A stretch of 38,668 nt of DNA, taken from Deltaproteobacteria bacterium YD0425bin51. GTDB taxonomy: Bacteria > Desulfobacterota > Desulfobacteria > Desulfobacterales > YD0425bin51. Every line of letters begins with the position of its first letter. The stretch's first letter is position 1. The position numbers and the translations under genes are program-made. The notes under the pieces were generated by a model. It was given only the letters and a program-made list of their open reading frames with translations. It searched no databases and had not been told where the DNA came from. Positions 25,588 through 34,137 of the stretch are shown in pieces. Where the stretch lies: positions 1 through 38,668 of the forward strand of contig PDZS01000041.1 of the NCBI GenBank assembly GCA_002753225.1, in the 5' to 3' direction.

Positions 25588-27465
25588 ATGGATATCCATT
25601 TTATTCATTTACTTCATAAGCATGGTTTGCTCCATGACATAGATATAAGTTTTGCTTATCTTATGTCAAAGCTCTCTGGCGACAATTCAAGTGAGGAACT
25701 TTTCATTGCTGCCATACTTCTTAGTAATATATTAGTAGATGAAAAGCATATATGTTTAGATCTTAAAACTAAAGCAGAAGAACCTTTAATCAAAATATTT
25801 CCAGACATTCCTCAAGATGAACAAAACAAGATTGCCGATATTAAGCTTCCCTCACTTAGTAAATGGATAAAGCAGCTTAAAAAGTCTCCTGTAGTAGGGG
25901 AGCCTTTTGAATTCAAGCCCTTAATCCTTTTTAATAACAGACTGTATCTTTACCGCTACTTTAGCTATGAGAGAGAGCTTGCTGATTCCATTAAAAAGAA
26001 GCTCCAGATAGAAAACAATTTTCTTGATAATATCCTTTTAAAAGAAGGTTTTAGAAATTATTTTAAGGAGTCTCCTACTCTGCCTGACTGGCAGAAATTA
26101 GGAGCATTTGCAGCATTAAAAAGCAATTTTTGTGTCATATCAGGAGGACCAGGTACAGGCAAAACTTTTACTGTTACAAACATCATAACACTTTTATTAG
26201 AGCAAAACCCAAATCAGAACATAAAATTATGTGCTCCTACAGGGAAAGCATCTGCTAGGCTTCAAGAATCCATAAGAGATGCAAAAGAGTATTTAAAATG
26301 TTCAAATGATATTAAAAATAGAATTCCAGATGATACATCGACAATCCATAGACTTTTAGGCTATAAACCCAACTCTCCATATTTCCGTTATAACCGCAGA
26401 AATCTTTTGCCTGTAGATATAGTTATTGTTGATGAAGCGTCTATGGTATCGCTGCCACTTATGTCAAAGCTTATTGAAGCAATTCCAGTAGATGCAAAGC
26501 TTATTCTGCTTGGAGATAAGGATCAACTTGCATCTGTAGAGGCAGGATCAGTATTAGGAGATATATGTGGTGCAGCTGAAATTAATCGTTTTACAAGAAG
26601 CTTTTGTGAAGCCTACTATTCAGTTGCTAATGAAAAAATTCCAGATTACCTTCAGATAAATAAAAGTCCAATATTAAAAAATTGTATAGTAGAACTGCAA
26701 TACAGTTATCGTTTTGATGCAAACCAAGGGATAGGAGCTGCATCAAAAGCAGTAAACAAAGGGGATGCTGAATTATCTCTATCTCACATAAAGGATAAAT
26801 CTTCAAAAACTATTAAGCATCGTAACTTACCTCATAAAAATGAAGTAGAATACTTTGTTAAATTCATTGTAGAGTTAAGATATCAAGGAATATTTAAAGC
26901 AAAAACATTAAAAGAAGCTTATTCCCGTTTTACAGAATTTAGAATTTTATGCGCGTATCGTGAAGGAATCTACGGGGTAGAGGGAATAAATGAATTAATT
27001 GAAAAGATTTTATATGAAAAGAGGTTAGTGGGTATAAAAAAGAATTTCTATATAGGAAAACCACTTATGATTAGCCAAAATGATTATAACTTAAGGTTGT
27101 TTAATGGTGATATTGGAATCATTTGGCTTTCAGACGACAGAGAATTACGCGCTTTTTTCCCTAATCAAGATGGAACATTTCGAAGTTTTGCACTTGCACG
27201 TCTCCCTAAACATGAAACAGCATTTGCAATGACTGTTCATAAGTCTCAAGGTTCTGAGTTTGAAAATATCTTAATCATTTTATCTGACAAGGATTCTCCA
27301 ATAATTACTAGAGAGCTTTTGTATACTGGTATGACAAGAGCAAAAAGTGGTATGGAAATTTGGATGAAAGAAGATATTTATAAATCAGCAGTCAAAAGAC
27401 GAATTGAAAGGGCATCAGGATTAGTAGACTTGCTAAAAGATTTAAAATCTGTTAAAAAATTATAA
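25588..27465 (+). CDS. recD: Exodeoxyribonuclease V subunit RecD
   Basis: SF1B 5'-3' helicase subunit of RecBCD, 625 residues (E. coli 608). Walker A is GGPGTGKT at 186-193, and motif II is VIVDEASMVSLPLM. RecD-typical LGDKDQLASVEAGSVLGDIC and the C-terminal AMTVHKSQGSEF and YTGMTRAKS motifs are present. ATG 25588 starts five bases after the recB stop and gives the usual N-terminus (MDIHFIHLLHKHGLL). A TTG 15 bases earlier would overlap recB without improvement. The order recC-recB-recD with no gene between means all three subunits can come from one transcript. Confidence 0.96.
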   Translation: MDIHFIHLLHKHGLLHDIDISFAYLMSKLSGDNSSEELFIAAILLSNILVDEKHICLDLKTKAEEPLIKIFPDIPQDEQNKIADIKLPSLSKWIKQLKKSPVVGEPFEFKPLILFNNRLYLYRYFSYERELADSIKKKLQIENNFLDNILLKEGFRNYFKESPTLPDWQKLGAFAALKSNFCVISGGPGTGKTFTVTNIITLLLEQNPNQNIKLCAPTGKASARLQESIRDAKEYLKCSNDIKNRIPDDTSTIHRLLGYKPNSPYFRYNRRNLLPVDIVIVDEASMVSLPLMSKLIEAIPVDAKLILLGDKDQLASVEAGSVLGDICGAAEINRFTRSFCEAYYSVANEKIPDYLQINKSPILKNCIVELQYSYRFDANQGIGAASKAVNKGDAELSLSHIKDKSSKTIKHRNLPHKNEVEYFVKFIVELRYQGIFKAKTLKEAYSRFTEFRILCAYREGIYGVEGINELIEKILYEKRLVGIKKNFYIGKPLMISQNDYNLRLFNGDIGIIWLSDDRELRAFFPNQDGTFRSFALARLPKHETAFAMTVHKSQGSEFENILIILSDKDSPIITRELLYTGMTRAKSGMEIWMKEDIYKSAVKRRIERASGLVDLLKDLKSVKKL

Positions 27466-27537
27466 AAACTAACATTTTGCTAAATACTAAAAATAGTTTC
27501 AATTAACCTAAATTTTTTTTAAGGAGGATTTAATAAA

Positions 27538-27867
27538 ATGAAAATTAATATTGATAAAAATCTTGTGGAATTTACCCCTGAAAGCAATGACGAGAAAGCA
27601 AAATTAGAAGCTCTGTGGAAACTTATGGTTGACTGCGTTAGATTTAACAAGAAACTAGTTCCTGTTGGTGAATATATTCCCCAGAAAAATAATCTTGCAA
27701 GGTTTGCCATTGAGGGTTTGGAAGCTAAATCTGCTGAGGCATATCCTGAAGTGCATGTTGATAAAGAATGCACATGCTACTGCCAGACATGTAATAAGTA
27801 TGTAAAACTGAAAAAAGGGGATAGAATTCCTCCTTGCTGTGGTAAACTTATGGAAGTTTTGGATTAA
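27538..27867 (+). CDS. Small protein with C-terminal desulforedoxin-like/zinc-ribbon cysteine motif
   Basis: Unrecognised 109-residue protein. The C-terminal 30 residues carry Cys82-x2-Cys85, then 14 residues, then Cys100-Cys101-Gly-x2-Met. That is the arrangement of desulforedoxin and the N-terminal domain of desulfoferrodoxin (CxxC-x15-CCGxxM), which bind one iron by four cysteines. A zinc ribbon would look similar. Two more cysteines (78, 80) sit just before. The N-terminal 70 residues are an uncharacterised mixed alpha/beta segment with no motif I recognise. The gene is monocistronic: an AAGGAGG site precedes it and a strong terminator follows. A redox or oxidative-stress role is possible but inferred only from the cysteine motif. 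Confidence 0.8.
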   Translation: MKINIDKNLVEFTPESNDEKAKLEALWKLMVDCVRFNKKLVPVGEYIPQKNNLARFAIEGLEAKSAEAYPEVHVDKECTCYCQTCNKYVKLKKGDRIPPCCGKLMEVLD

Positions 27868-27882
27868 TTTATTTTTATATGA

Positions 27883-27920
27883 GAAAATGATGGTATAAAT
27901 ATCATCATTTTCTTTTTTTT
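27883..27920 (+). terminator. Rho-independent terminator
   Basis: GAAAATGATG (27883-27892) and CATCATTTTC (27903-27912) form a perfect 10-bp stem with a 10-base loop. Eight T residues follow. It ends transcription of the desulforedoxin-like gene. Confidence 0.85.
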
Positions 27921-27931
27921 GGGAGATAAAT

Positions 27932-28414
27932 ATGGAACTTAAAATAATAAAGATTGATAATCCAAGCAGTTTAAATTTAATTTTAGGTCATTCTCATTTC
28001 ATTAAGACTGTTGAAGATATTTATGAAGCAATGGTCAATTCAGTTCCCATGGTCAAATTTGGAGTTGCTTTTTGTGAGGCTTCTGATCCTTGTCTAGTAA
28101 GATATACAGGTACAGACAATGAACTGATAGAGCTTGCGAAAAAAAATGCTTTTGCCTTGTCTTGTGGTCATACTTTCATTGTCTTTATGAAATATATTTT
28201 CCCCATTAATGTTCTAAATGCGATTAAAAATGTTCCTGAAGTTGCAAATATCCATTGTGCAACAGCTAATCCCCTGCAGGTTATTGTTGCAGAAACTGAA
28301 CAGGGAAGAGGAATAATAGGCGTTATTGACGGATCTGCATCAAAAGGAATTGAAACAGAGGAAGACATAAAAAACCGTAAAGAACTTTTGCGCAAATTTG
28401 GTTATAAGCAGTAA
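27932..28414 (+). CDS. Adenosine-specific kinase family protein
   Basis: A 160-residue protein of the Adenosine_kin (PF04008) family. The hallmark N-terminal run LILGHSHFIKTVEDIYEA is followed by MVKFGVAFCEASDPCLVRYTGTDNELIELA and the C-terminal VIVAETEQGRGIIGVIDGSASKGIE. The family is named from an archaeal structure and proposed adenosine phosphorylation. It is small, differs from the ribokinase-type adenosine kinases, and is widespread in anaerobic bacteria and archaea. In vivo substrate in this organism is not established. GGGAG precedes the ATG at 27932, just after the terminator, so it is probably the first gene of a new unit with the membrane protein and prenyl synthase that follow. 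Confidence 0.9.
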   Translation: MELKIIKIDNPSSLNLILGHSHFIKTVEDIYEAMVNSVPMVKFGVAFCEASDPCLVRYTGTDNELIELAKKNAFALSCGHTFIVFMKYIFPINVLNAIKNVPEVANIHCATANPLQVIVAETEQGRGIIGVIDGSASKGIETEEDIKNRKELLRKFGYKQ

Positions 28415-28426
28415 AGGAGTTAAACA

Positions 28427-28864
28427 GTGCCAACATATAGAAGAAGTCTTATTTTTAATATTAATAAATTTCAAGTTTATATTTTATTCCCCACGATTAT
28501 TACTGCTTTAGTTATATTATCTTTTTTAGGACTTTTGTATTATCTGTCTGTTAATGAGGCTGCAGTTGTTTATGAGACAGCTAATTCAACAGTTGTCTAT
28601 AATCAATTTTTTGGAAATGTTAAAAATTTTATACCAGTAATTGTAGCAATAATATCAATTATGGTATTAATTTTAGTTTTTTGGTCATATCGGACATCTA
28701 ATAAGTTAGTAGGACCTTATGAGCGAATCTTAAAAGAGTTAGATGAAATTATTGAGGGAAAAAGAGATAAAATATCTCCAACCAGAGAAGGGGATGAGAT
28801 GTTTGAAGAATTATTAAAACGTATTAATCTTCTTGTTGAAAAACATAAATCTCATGGACTTTAA
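28427..28864 (+). CDS. Two-helix membrane protein with stand-alone HAMP-like domain
   Basis: A 145-residue protein with helices at about 18-42 and 68-87 and a short loop of about 25 residues between them. The C-terminal segment (about 88-142) looks like HAMP: a polar helix starting YRTSNKLVGPYERILKEL, a connector, and the acidic GDEMFEELLKRINLL second helix. It lacks kinase, cyclase or methyl-accepting domains, so it may be a partner subunit or signal adapter. The start is GTG 28427, chosen because AAAGGAG sits seven bases upstream. It overlaps the next gene by 11 bases. No specific function is assigned. Confidence 0.75.
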   Translation: MPTYRRSLIFNINKFQVYILFPTIITALVILSFLGLLYYLSVNEAAVVYETANSTVVYNQFFGNVKNFIPVIVAIISIMVLILVFWSYRTSNKLVGPYERILKELDEIIEGKRDKISPTREGDEMFEELLKRINLLVEKHKSHGL

Positions 28865-29942
28865 AGAAGTCTTAGATAAATATAAAAAGATAATTGATAA
28901 AGAACTTCTATCTGTTTTTGATAATGAAATAAATAAGTTGAGAGAAGAAAATGATTTCCTCTATCTTTTATATAGCCTAATTAAAGACTATACTTTAAAC
29001 GGCGGGAAAAGGTTAAGACCTATTTCCTTTATAATGGCATATAATGGCATATGCTCTCAAAAAGATAAAGATATTATCCCTGCAGCAATAGCTATTGAGC
29101 TTCTTCATAATTCTACTTTAATTCATGATGATATTATGGATGAAGATGATTTTAGAAGAAACAAACCAAGTATTCATAAATTTATTCAGGATTACTTCCT
29201 TCAAAATAATAAAGAAGTTAAATATGATGGCAGTATATTTAGCAAAACTTCATCTCGTTTTGGAATTTCTCATGCTATATGTGCTGGGAATATCCTCTAC
29301 ACTTTAGGAATTTCGCTTCTTTATTATTTAAATTTTGAACCTCAAATTACAAATAAAGCAGCTAAAGTTTATACTGATACATATATAACTGTTAACAACG
29401 GACAAATATTGGATAATTTTTTTGAGTTTAAGGAAAATATAACAGAAAAAGATTATCTCCAGATGATCACAGGTAAAACAGCAAAACTTTTTGAAGGGAG
29501 TTTAATTATTGCTTCTATTCTTAGCAACTCCAATCAAGAACAAATGGATGCTTTAAAAGAATTCTCCTTAAATATTGGAATTGCCTTTCAACTTCAAGAT
29601 GACATAATGGATATAAGCTTAAACCTTAATAAGGGACATGAAATAGGATCTGATATAAAGAAAGGGAAAAGGACACTAATTATAATAAAGGGATTGGAAC
29701 AAGCAAGAAGGTCAGAAAGAGATTTTATCTTTAAAACATTAGGAAATTTAAATGCTGATGACCATGATATTTTAGAGGTTATTAAAATATTAAATAAAAC
29801 AGATGCTATTTTATATACAGAAGATTTAGCCATTAGAAAGATTAAACAAGCAAAAAAAGCTTTAGAACAAGCAAATCTTTTATCTGATTCATTGGAGTTT
29901 TTTAATGATTTTGCTGATTATATAATTAGCCGAAATATATAA
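28854..29942 (+). CDS. Polyprenyl diphosphate synthase (trans-isoprenyl type)
   Basis: A 362-residue head-to-tail prenyltransferase. It retains GGKRLRP (50-56), the first aspartate-rich motif DDIMDED (92-98), the second DDIMD (249-253) and the KKGKRT loop (269-274), so it should bind Mg-diphosphate and condense isopentenyl diphosphate. The residues four and five places before the first motif are Thr and Ser, not aromatic. This favours a product of C20 or longer, but chain length is an inference. An insertion follows the first motif (about 110-135). ATG 28854 overlaps the HAMP-like gene; TTG codons at 28833 and 28836 are alternatives. A terminator follows. Confidence 0.92.
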   Translation: MDFKEVLDKYKKIIDKELLSVFDNEINKLREENDFLYLLYSLIKDYTLNGGKRLRPISFIMAYNGICSQKDKDIIPAAIAIELLHNSTLIHDDIMDEDDFRRNKPSIHKFIQDYFLQNNKEVKYDGSIFSKTSSRFGISHAICAGNILYTLGISLLYYLNFEPQITNKAAKVYTDTYITVNNGQILDNFFEFKENITEKDYLQMITGKTAKLFEGSLIIASILSNSNQEQMDALKEFSLNIGIAFQLQDDIMDISLNLNKGHEIGSDIKKGKRTLIIIKGLEQARRSERDFIFKTLGNLNADDHDILEVIKILNKTDAILYTEDLAIRKIKQAKKALEQANLLSDSLEFFNDFADYIISRNI

Positions 29943-29980
29943 TATGTGATTGATACAATACAGTTTGATGTGATATGTTT

Positions 29981-30017
29981 AATCCTGCATGGATTTGAAG
30001 CCCATGCAGGATTTTTT
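29981..30017 (+). terminator. Rho-independent terminator
   Basis: AATCCTGCATGG (29981-29992) pairs perfectly with CCATGCAGGATT (30002-30013) around a nine-base loop, and T residues run to 30017. It ends the unit finishing with the prenyl synthase. Confidence 0.9.
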
Positions 30018-30057
30018 ATAACATAACAACAAGATAAGGCTACTTTAGGAGGATTTT

Positions 30058-31410
30058 ATGAATATTTTTTTTAAAGGTGTTAAGTATTTTGTTATATTAG
30101 TCTTTATTATTAGTATTAAAAATGCATATAGCCAAAATATAAAATATGATATTAAGGATCCTTCTATAATAGCAAAGATTGGTAAAGAACAAATTTCAGG
30201 AGCAGCTTTTAATTTTGTTGTTGAACAATTAAAAAATACCAATAGTTTCAAAAGCAACAGCGAAGTTTTGAATAATTTAATTAATAATAACCTTATAGCT
30301 AAACACTATCTAAAAGGAAAAAATAGGAAGATTTCAGATGGAACCCTAAAAGAGATAGAAAATGAATATTTATTTTCTATAATTAAGATACTTGGAATTA
30401 AAAATAATAATGACACTTCAAAGGAGGCTGAACGTTTTATAACAAGTCCTAAAAATGTTGACATTAAAACAGTTCAATCTGTCCTCTTCCCAAATGATGA
30501 TAAAAAATCCTTAAGCCGAGTATTCTCTTTTGATGATTTAATTAAAGGTGATTCTATTCATAAATTTGCTGTAATCAAATATAAGTTCCCTCAAGATGAA
30601 GAAAAATTTATCTCTTTGTATGAGCTTATAAAACATCAATATCCTCATATTATTGCAGAAATTCGAGCAGGCAATTCAAAATTTATAGATGATGCTACAG
30701 GGCAGCTTCTTACAAATAAATATATATTTTATCTTGCAGAGAATTCAAAACCTTCAGATCGCGAAATCATAAAAGAACTAAAGAAAATTATTGAGGATAA
30801 GTATATTGCCAGGGAATATTTTATATCAGCAGGTATTGCAAAAACCTTAGAAATGGAAAATGAAGAAGTAAATAAGATGCTTTTAGAAAAGGCCAAAGAT
30901 GTATCAAATGGTCGGATTATGGAATATTACAACAAAAATAAGGCAAATTTTAAAGAAGTTAAAGAAGTTCATGCAAGGCATATAAAGATACAAGATGAAG
31001 AAAATGCAAAACAAGTCAATGAAAAGCTTCAAAAAGGAGAAAATTTTACAGAAATGGTTAAAAAATATTCTGTAGCTGCTGATAAAAATGATCCAGACCC
31101 TGGAAGACTTCCAGTGATTAAAAAGACTGCTGATTTATCTTTTTTGGAAAAAATATGCCTTTTTCAAGACAAGGGAAAGCCGTCTCAATATATGAAAACT
31201 CCTGATGGATATGAAATTGTAATTGTTGATAAAAAAATTGAGGAATATCGAAATCCTAAAGATAAGGCTGTAATTTATGAGATTTCAAAAACACTGGCAA
31301 GAGAAGATATAATTAATACATATAAGAAATTAAGATTATCTTTATTGAATGCTTCAGATATTCATATAAATAAAAATTTATTAGGAGGAAGTTTAGATGT
31401 CAAAAAATAA
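30058..31410 (+). CDS. Secreted parvulin-type peptidyl-prolyl isomerase (SurA/PrsA-like)
   Basis: A 450-residue exported protein with a signal peptide at 1-25 (hydrophobic core FVILVFIISI, probable cleavage near AYSQ). The large helical central part resembles SurA/PpiD-type chaperone regions. One PPIC-type rotamase domain lies at about 300-396, beginning EVHARHIKI and containing FTEMVKKYSVAADKNDPDPGRLPVI. The usual GGDLG-type strand is degenerate (PGRLP), so isomerase activity may be weak and the protein mainly a chaperone. It probably assists folding of secreted or outer-membrane proteins. TAGGAGG precedes the ATG. It overlaps the next gene by 14 bases. Confidence 0.85.
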   Translation: MNIFFKGVKYFVILVFIISIKNAYSQNIKYDIKDPSIIAKIGKEQISGAAFNFVVEQLKNTNSFKSNSEVLNNLINNNLIAKHYLKGKNRKISDGTLKEIENEYLFSIIKILGIKNNNDTSKEAERFITSPKNVDIKTVQSVLFPNDDKKSLSRVFSFDDLIKGDSIHKFAVIKYKFPQDEEKFISLYELIKHQYPHIIAEIRAGNSKFIDDATGQLLTNKYIFYLAENSKPSDREIIKELKKIIEDKYIAREYFISAGIAKTLEMENEEVNKMLLEKAKDVSNGRIMEYYNKNKANFKEVKEVHARHIKIQDEENAKQVNEKLQKGENFTEMVKKYSVAADKNDPDPGRLPVIKKTADLSFLEKICLFQDKGKPSQYMKTPDGYEIVIVDKKIEEYRNPKDKAVIYEISKTLAREDIINTYKKLRLSLLNASDIHINKNLLGGSLDVKK

Positions 31411-32053
31411 GTCTAAAAGTAAGAGATTTATTTTTTATAGTATAGCAGGGTGCTTAATATTTCTTTTGCTCCTTGCTATATGGAAGTTAACCAGTATTAT
31501 CAATAATGATCAAAATCAGCCTCAGGGCCAATTAACTACACCTGCTAAAGTTGAACAAAAAATATATAATATTACAACAACAATTTTTCCATCTAAAAAT
31601 AATCCTAATAATCCCACTATGATTGTGAAGAAAATGGAATCCAAAAATAACAAATCTGAAGAACTCCAAGAAGAAGATAAAAGGATTTCAATTGATGAGG
31701 CAATGGAAAATCTTAAAAAATCTGTTTCATCACCTGATAAAAGAGCCCCTGAAATTGATAAAACACCACCTAAAAGAATCTGGACCCCGACACAACAAGA
31801 TTTAGAAAATCCAGATGATTATATGAAAAAGCAAGCTGATGCACATAAAAAGAATCTTTCAGCAATGGGGGAAAGTTTTAGAAGTCAGATAAAAAATGTT
31901 GAAGACAAAATCGAAGCTGCTGAAAAAGATTCTAGCCAACCCCCTAATGAAATAAGAAAAGCTAAAGAGCATTTGCAAAAACTCAAGGAGTTTCACGAAG
32001 AGTTAAAGAAAAAAATTGAGGATGAAAAAGAAATTAACGATCAAGAGAGATAG
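31397..32053 (+). CDS. Membrane-anchored coiled-coil protein of unknown function
   Basis: Unrecognised, 218 residues. A short basic cytoplasmic tail (KNKSKSKR) is followed by one transmembrane helix at about 11-31, so the rest is probably extracytoplasmic. A low-complexity linker rich in Asn, Thr, Pro and Gln spans about 35-85. The C-terminal part (about 130-218) is a long charged coiled coil. Start ATG 31397 has AGGAGG seven or eight bases upstream and lies inside the end of the isomerase gene. The pair are thus translationally coupled and may act together at the cell envelope. No known domain is visible. Confidence 0.75.
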   Translation: MSKNKSKSKRFIFYSIAGCLIFLLLLAIWKLTSIINNDQNQPQGQLTTPAKVEQKIYNITTTIFPSKNNPNNPTMIVKKMESKNNKSEELQEEDKRISIDEAMENLKKSVSSPDKRAPEIDKTPPKRIWTPTQQDLENPDDYMKKQADAHKKNLSAMGESFRSQIKNVEDKIEAAEKDSSQPPNEIRKAKEHLQKLKEFHEELKKKIEDEKEINDQER

Positions 32054-32090
32054 TCAATTATCCGCTTAATTTTTAAGGGATAATTGACTA
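32051..32090. terminator. Strong hairpin between convergent genes (probable bidirectional terminator)
   Basis: TAGTCAATTATCC (32051-32063) pairs perfectly over 13 bp with GGATAATTGACTA (32078-32090). The loop can add CTTAA/TTAAG pairs closed by TTT. The TAG stop of the coiled-coil gene is the first three bases of the stem. It lies eight bases before the 3' end of the leftward metF gene. T runs on either side are short. Confidence 0.6.
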
Positions 32091-32097
32091 TTTGGGT

Positions 32098-33033
32098 TTA
32101 AACTTTAGGCCTTGGGAGCATTCCAGCTCTTTCCGCTATTTCTGGAACTCGATGTTCCCATTCAATAGCCATTAGATGAACGCCTGAGACGCCTTTCATC
32201 TCTTTAAATTCTTCAATCTGTTCTAAAGCAATTTTAATACCTTCTTCTGCTGCTTTACCTTTAGGAGCGCCTTTTAAACGCTGAATTAATTCATTTGGCA
32301 CATCCATTCCCGGTACCATTTTCGCCATGTACTGCGCCATACCTATGCTTTTTAATGGTGTAACACCAGCTAGAATATAACATTTTTCAGACAGACCCAT
32401 ATCTACAGCCATTTTCATAAATTCTCTAAATTTTTTCATGTTATAGATACACTGAGTCTGTACAAAGTCAGCGCCTGCTTCAATTTTTTTTGCTAAACGG
32501 TATACTCGGAATTCAAAAGGGTCAGCAAAAGGGTTACATGCAGCGCCAATAAAAATTTTAGGAGGAACATCAATAGGCTCTCCATTTAAAAATTTACCTT
32601 CATCCCGCATTTTTTTTGCAAGTGAAATAAGCTGTAATGAGTCGATATCATAAACATTTTTTGATTCTGGGTGGTTACCAAATTTCTGATGATCACCAGA
32701 AAGGCATAACATATTGCGGATACCCATAACATAAACGCCTAAAATATCTGACATCATAGCCAAGCGGTTTCTATCACGGCATACCATTTGAAAGTTAGGT
32801 TCTATACCTTCTTGAACCATAATAGTTGAAGCTGCCCAGCTTGACATCCTTACTACAGCAGTTTGATTATCAGTTACATTTACAGCATCCACGTTTCCTT
32901 TTAAAGGATGCATTTTTTCCTTTAAATGTTCTATATTAGCGCCTTTAGGAGGACCACATTCTCCAGTAAATGCAAAATGACCCGATCTTAAAACTTTTTC
33001 CAAATTACTTCCAGATTTTAAATCATTACTCAT
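32098..33033 (-). CDS. metF: Methylenetetrahydrofolate reductase MetF
   Basis: A flavin-dependent TIM-barrel reductase of 311 residues that interconverts methylene- and methyl-tetrahydrofolate. Family features include the early FTGECGPPKG segment with the catalytic-type Glu, NVTDNQTAVVRMSS, LCLSGDH and the FVQTQCIYNMKKF strand-helix. It is of the short form used with MetV in the Wood-Ljungdahl pathway, in place of the longer NADPH-using enzymes. The ATG overlaps the metV stop by four bases. As the last gene of the hdrA-mvhD-metV-metF unit it is the probable catalytic end of an electron-transfer complex. Confidence 0.93.
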   Translation of the reverse strand: MSNDLKSGSNLEKVLRSGHFAFTGECGPPKGANIEHLKEKMHPLKGNVDAVNVTDNQTAVVRMSSWAASTIMVQEGIEPNFQMVCRDRNRLAMMSDILGVYVMGIRNMLCLSGDHQKFGNHPESKNVYDIDSLQLISLAKKMRDEGKFLNGEPIDVPPKIFIGAACNPFADPFEFRVYRLAKKIEAGADFVQTQCIYNMKKFREFMKMAVDMGLSEKCYILAGVTPLKSIGMAQYMAKMVPGMDVPNELIQRLKGAPKGKAAEEGIKIALEQIEEFKEMKGVSGVHLMAIEWEHRVPEIAERAGMLPRPKV

Positions 33034-33698
33034 TTTGTCAAGTCCTCCTTAATCCTTTTTCGTGGACCACCATCTCTGGCAGTACGCCAATCTTTGATGG
33101 GCATCACTTTTAGAAGATCATTTAATTGTCCGCTTGCCATTTTTTTTCGGACAATACTGTCCCATATGCAAAGTATTTCTTTATCAATTTCACATTTTCC
33201 ATTGGAACTACCACCACATGGACCATTCATAAGACTTTTAGAACATCTGGCTATAGGGCATAATCCATCAAAATTATGAATTATACAATTACCGCATCCA
33301 GCGCATCTTTCTTCCCATATACCGTGTGCTACAGCGCCGCCAAAAAATTTAGTATTGACTGCTGGGAAAAAATGCTGGTCTGGGTATGCTTCAGATAAAA
33401 ATTGAGGTCCAACTCCACAAGCTAAAGATACAACGCCGTCATAATTTTGCACACGATCTTTTATTTGTGCAACATATTCAGGATCACATTGTCTTTCTAA
33501 AATTTCTTCATCAACTTTGACAATACGTCCATCTTTTTTTCTGCCTATTCTTAAAGCTGATGCAAGAATTTGTACTTCTTTTAATCCTCCTACATTACAA
33601 ACTGTTACACAGCCTTTGCATCCAAGTACTAAAATATGATTGCAATCTTTAATCATATCCAATATCTCTGGAAGAGATTTTTCATCTGCTACAATCAT
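33030..33698 (-). CDS. metV: MetV, iron-sulfur/zinc partner of methylenetetrahydrofolate reductase
   Basis: A 222-residue cysteine-rich protein of the MetV family (methylenetetrahydrofolate reductase C-terminal-domain protein), which forms a core with MetF in acetogens. Cysteines 27, 30 and 34 (GCKGCVTVC) and Cys94 form an N-terminal group. A second cluster at Cys132, 135, 138, 147, 152, 161, 169 and 177 includes CAGCGNC and NGPCGG and probably binds Fe-S and/or zinc. It would pass electrons to MetF flavin. Start ATG 33698 is preceded by GAGGTGA. The gene overlaps mvhD by 17 bases and metF by four. Confidence 0.9.
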   Translation of the reverse strand: MIVADEKSLPEILDMIKDCNHILVLGCKGCVTVCNVGGLKEVQILASALRIGRKKDGRIVKVDEEILERQCDPEYVAQIKDRVQNYDGVVSLACGVGPQFLSEAYPDQHFFPAVNTKFFGGAVAHGIWEERCAGCGNCIIHNFDGLCPIARCSKSLMNGPCGGSSNGKCEIDKEILCIWDSIVRKKMASGQLNDLLKVMPIKDWRTARDGGPRKRIKEDLTK

Positions 33699-34137
33699 GC
33701 TTCACCTCTTTACACTGATCATTGTTTTTTATAGGACTAGGTCCAAGTTTTTTGATCCTATCAGTCATTTCATTAGCAATTTCAGCAAACCGAGGTCCCA
33801 TAGCTGAAGAAAGATTAAACATTTCTACACGTTCAGGCTCTATCTTCAAATCTGCCAATACTTTTTTTACATATTTGACACGCTTTTTTGTTCTTAAATT
33901 ACCTGCTAAAAAGTGACATTCTCCTTCTAAACATCCTGCTACATAAACTCCATCAGCACCATCTTCAATTGCCCGTAAAAGATAAGTTATATCCACCCTT
34001 CCTGTGCAAGGAACTTGGATTACTTTAACATTTGAAGGATAAGAAAGCCTCATGGAGCCAGCTAGATCAGCTGCAGCATATGCGCAGTACTTACAACAAA
34101 ATGCAAGTATCTTAGGTTCAAAATTATCTGTTGTCAT
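33682..34137 (-). CDS. mvhD: MvhD-like electron-transfer iron-sulfur subunit
   Basis: A 151-residue [2Fe-2S] protein of the MvhD family, which links HdrA to hydrogenase, formate dehydrogenase or other partners. The first cysteine group is FCCKYCAYAAADLAG (Cys14, 15, 18). Further conserved cysteines are Cys44 (VPCTGRVD), Cys69 and Cys74 (AGCLEGECHF). The core ends near residue 130, and the last 20 residues are a polar tail with two extra cysteines. No hydrogenase large subunit is nearby, so here MvhD probably joins the HdrA fusion to MetV/MetF. The ATG overlaps the hdrA stop by four bases, with GGGAGG just upstream. Confidence 0.92.
   Translation of the reverse strand: MTTDNFEPKILAFCCKYCAYAAADLAGSMRLSYPSNVKVIQVPCTGRVDITYLLRAIEDGADGVYVAGCLEGECHFLAGNLRTKKRVKYVKKVLADLKIEPERVEMFNLSSAMGPRFAEIANEMTDRIKKLGPSPIKNNDQCKEVKHDCSR

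Noticed and set aside
28833..28853. TTG 28833 or 28836 as start of the prenyl diphosphate synthase
   Set aside because: No better ribosome site was seen and seven extra residues add no conserved feature. ATG 28854 is simpler, though not certain.
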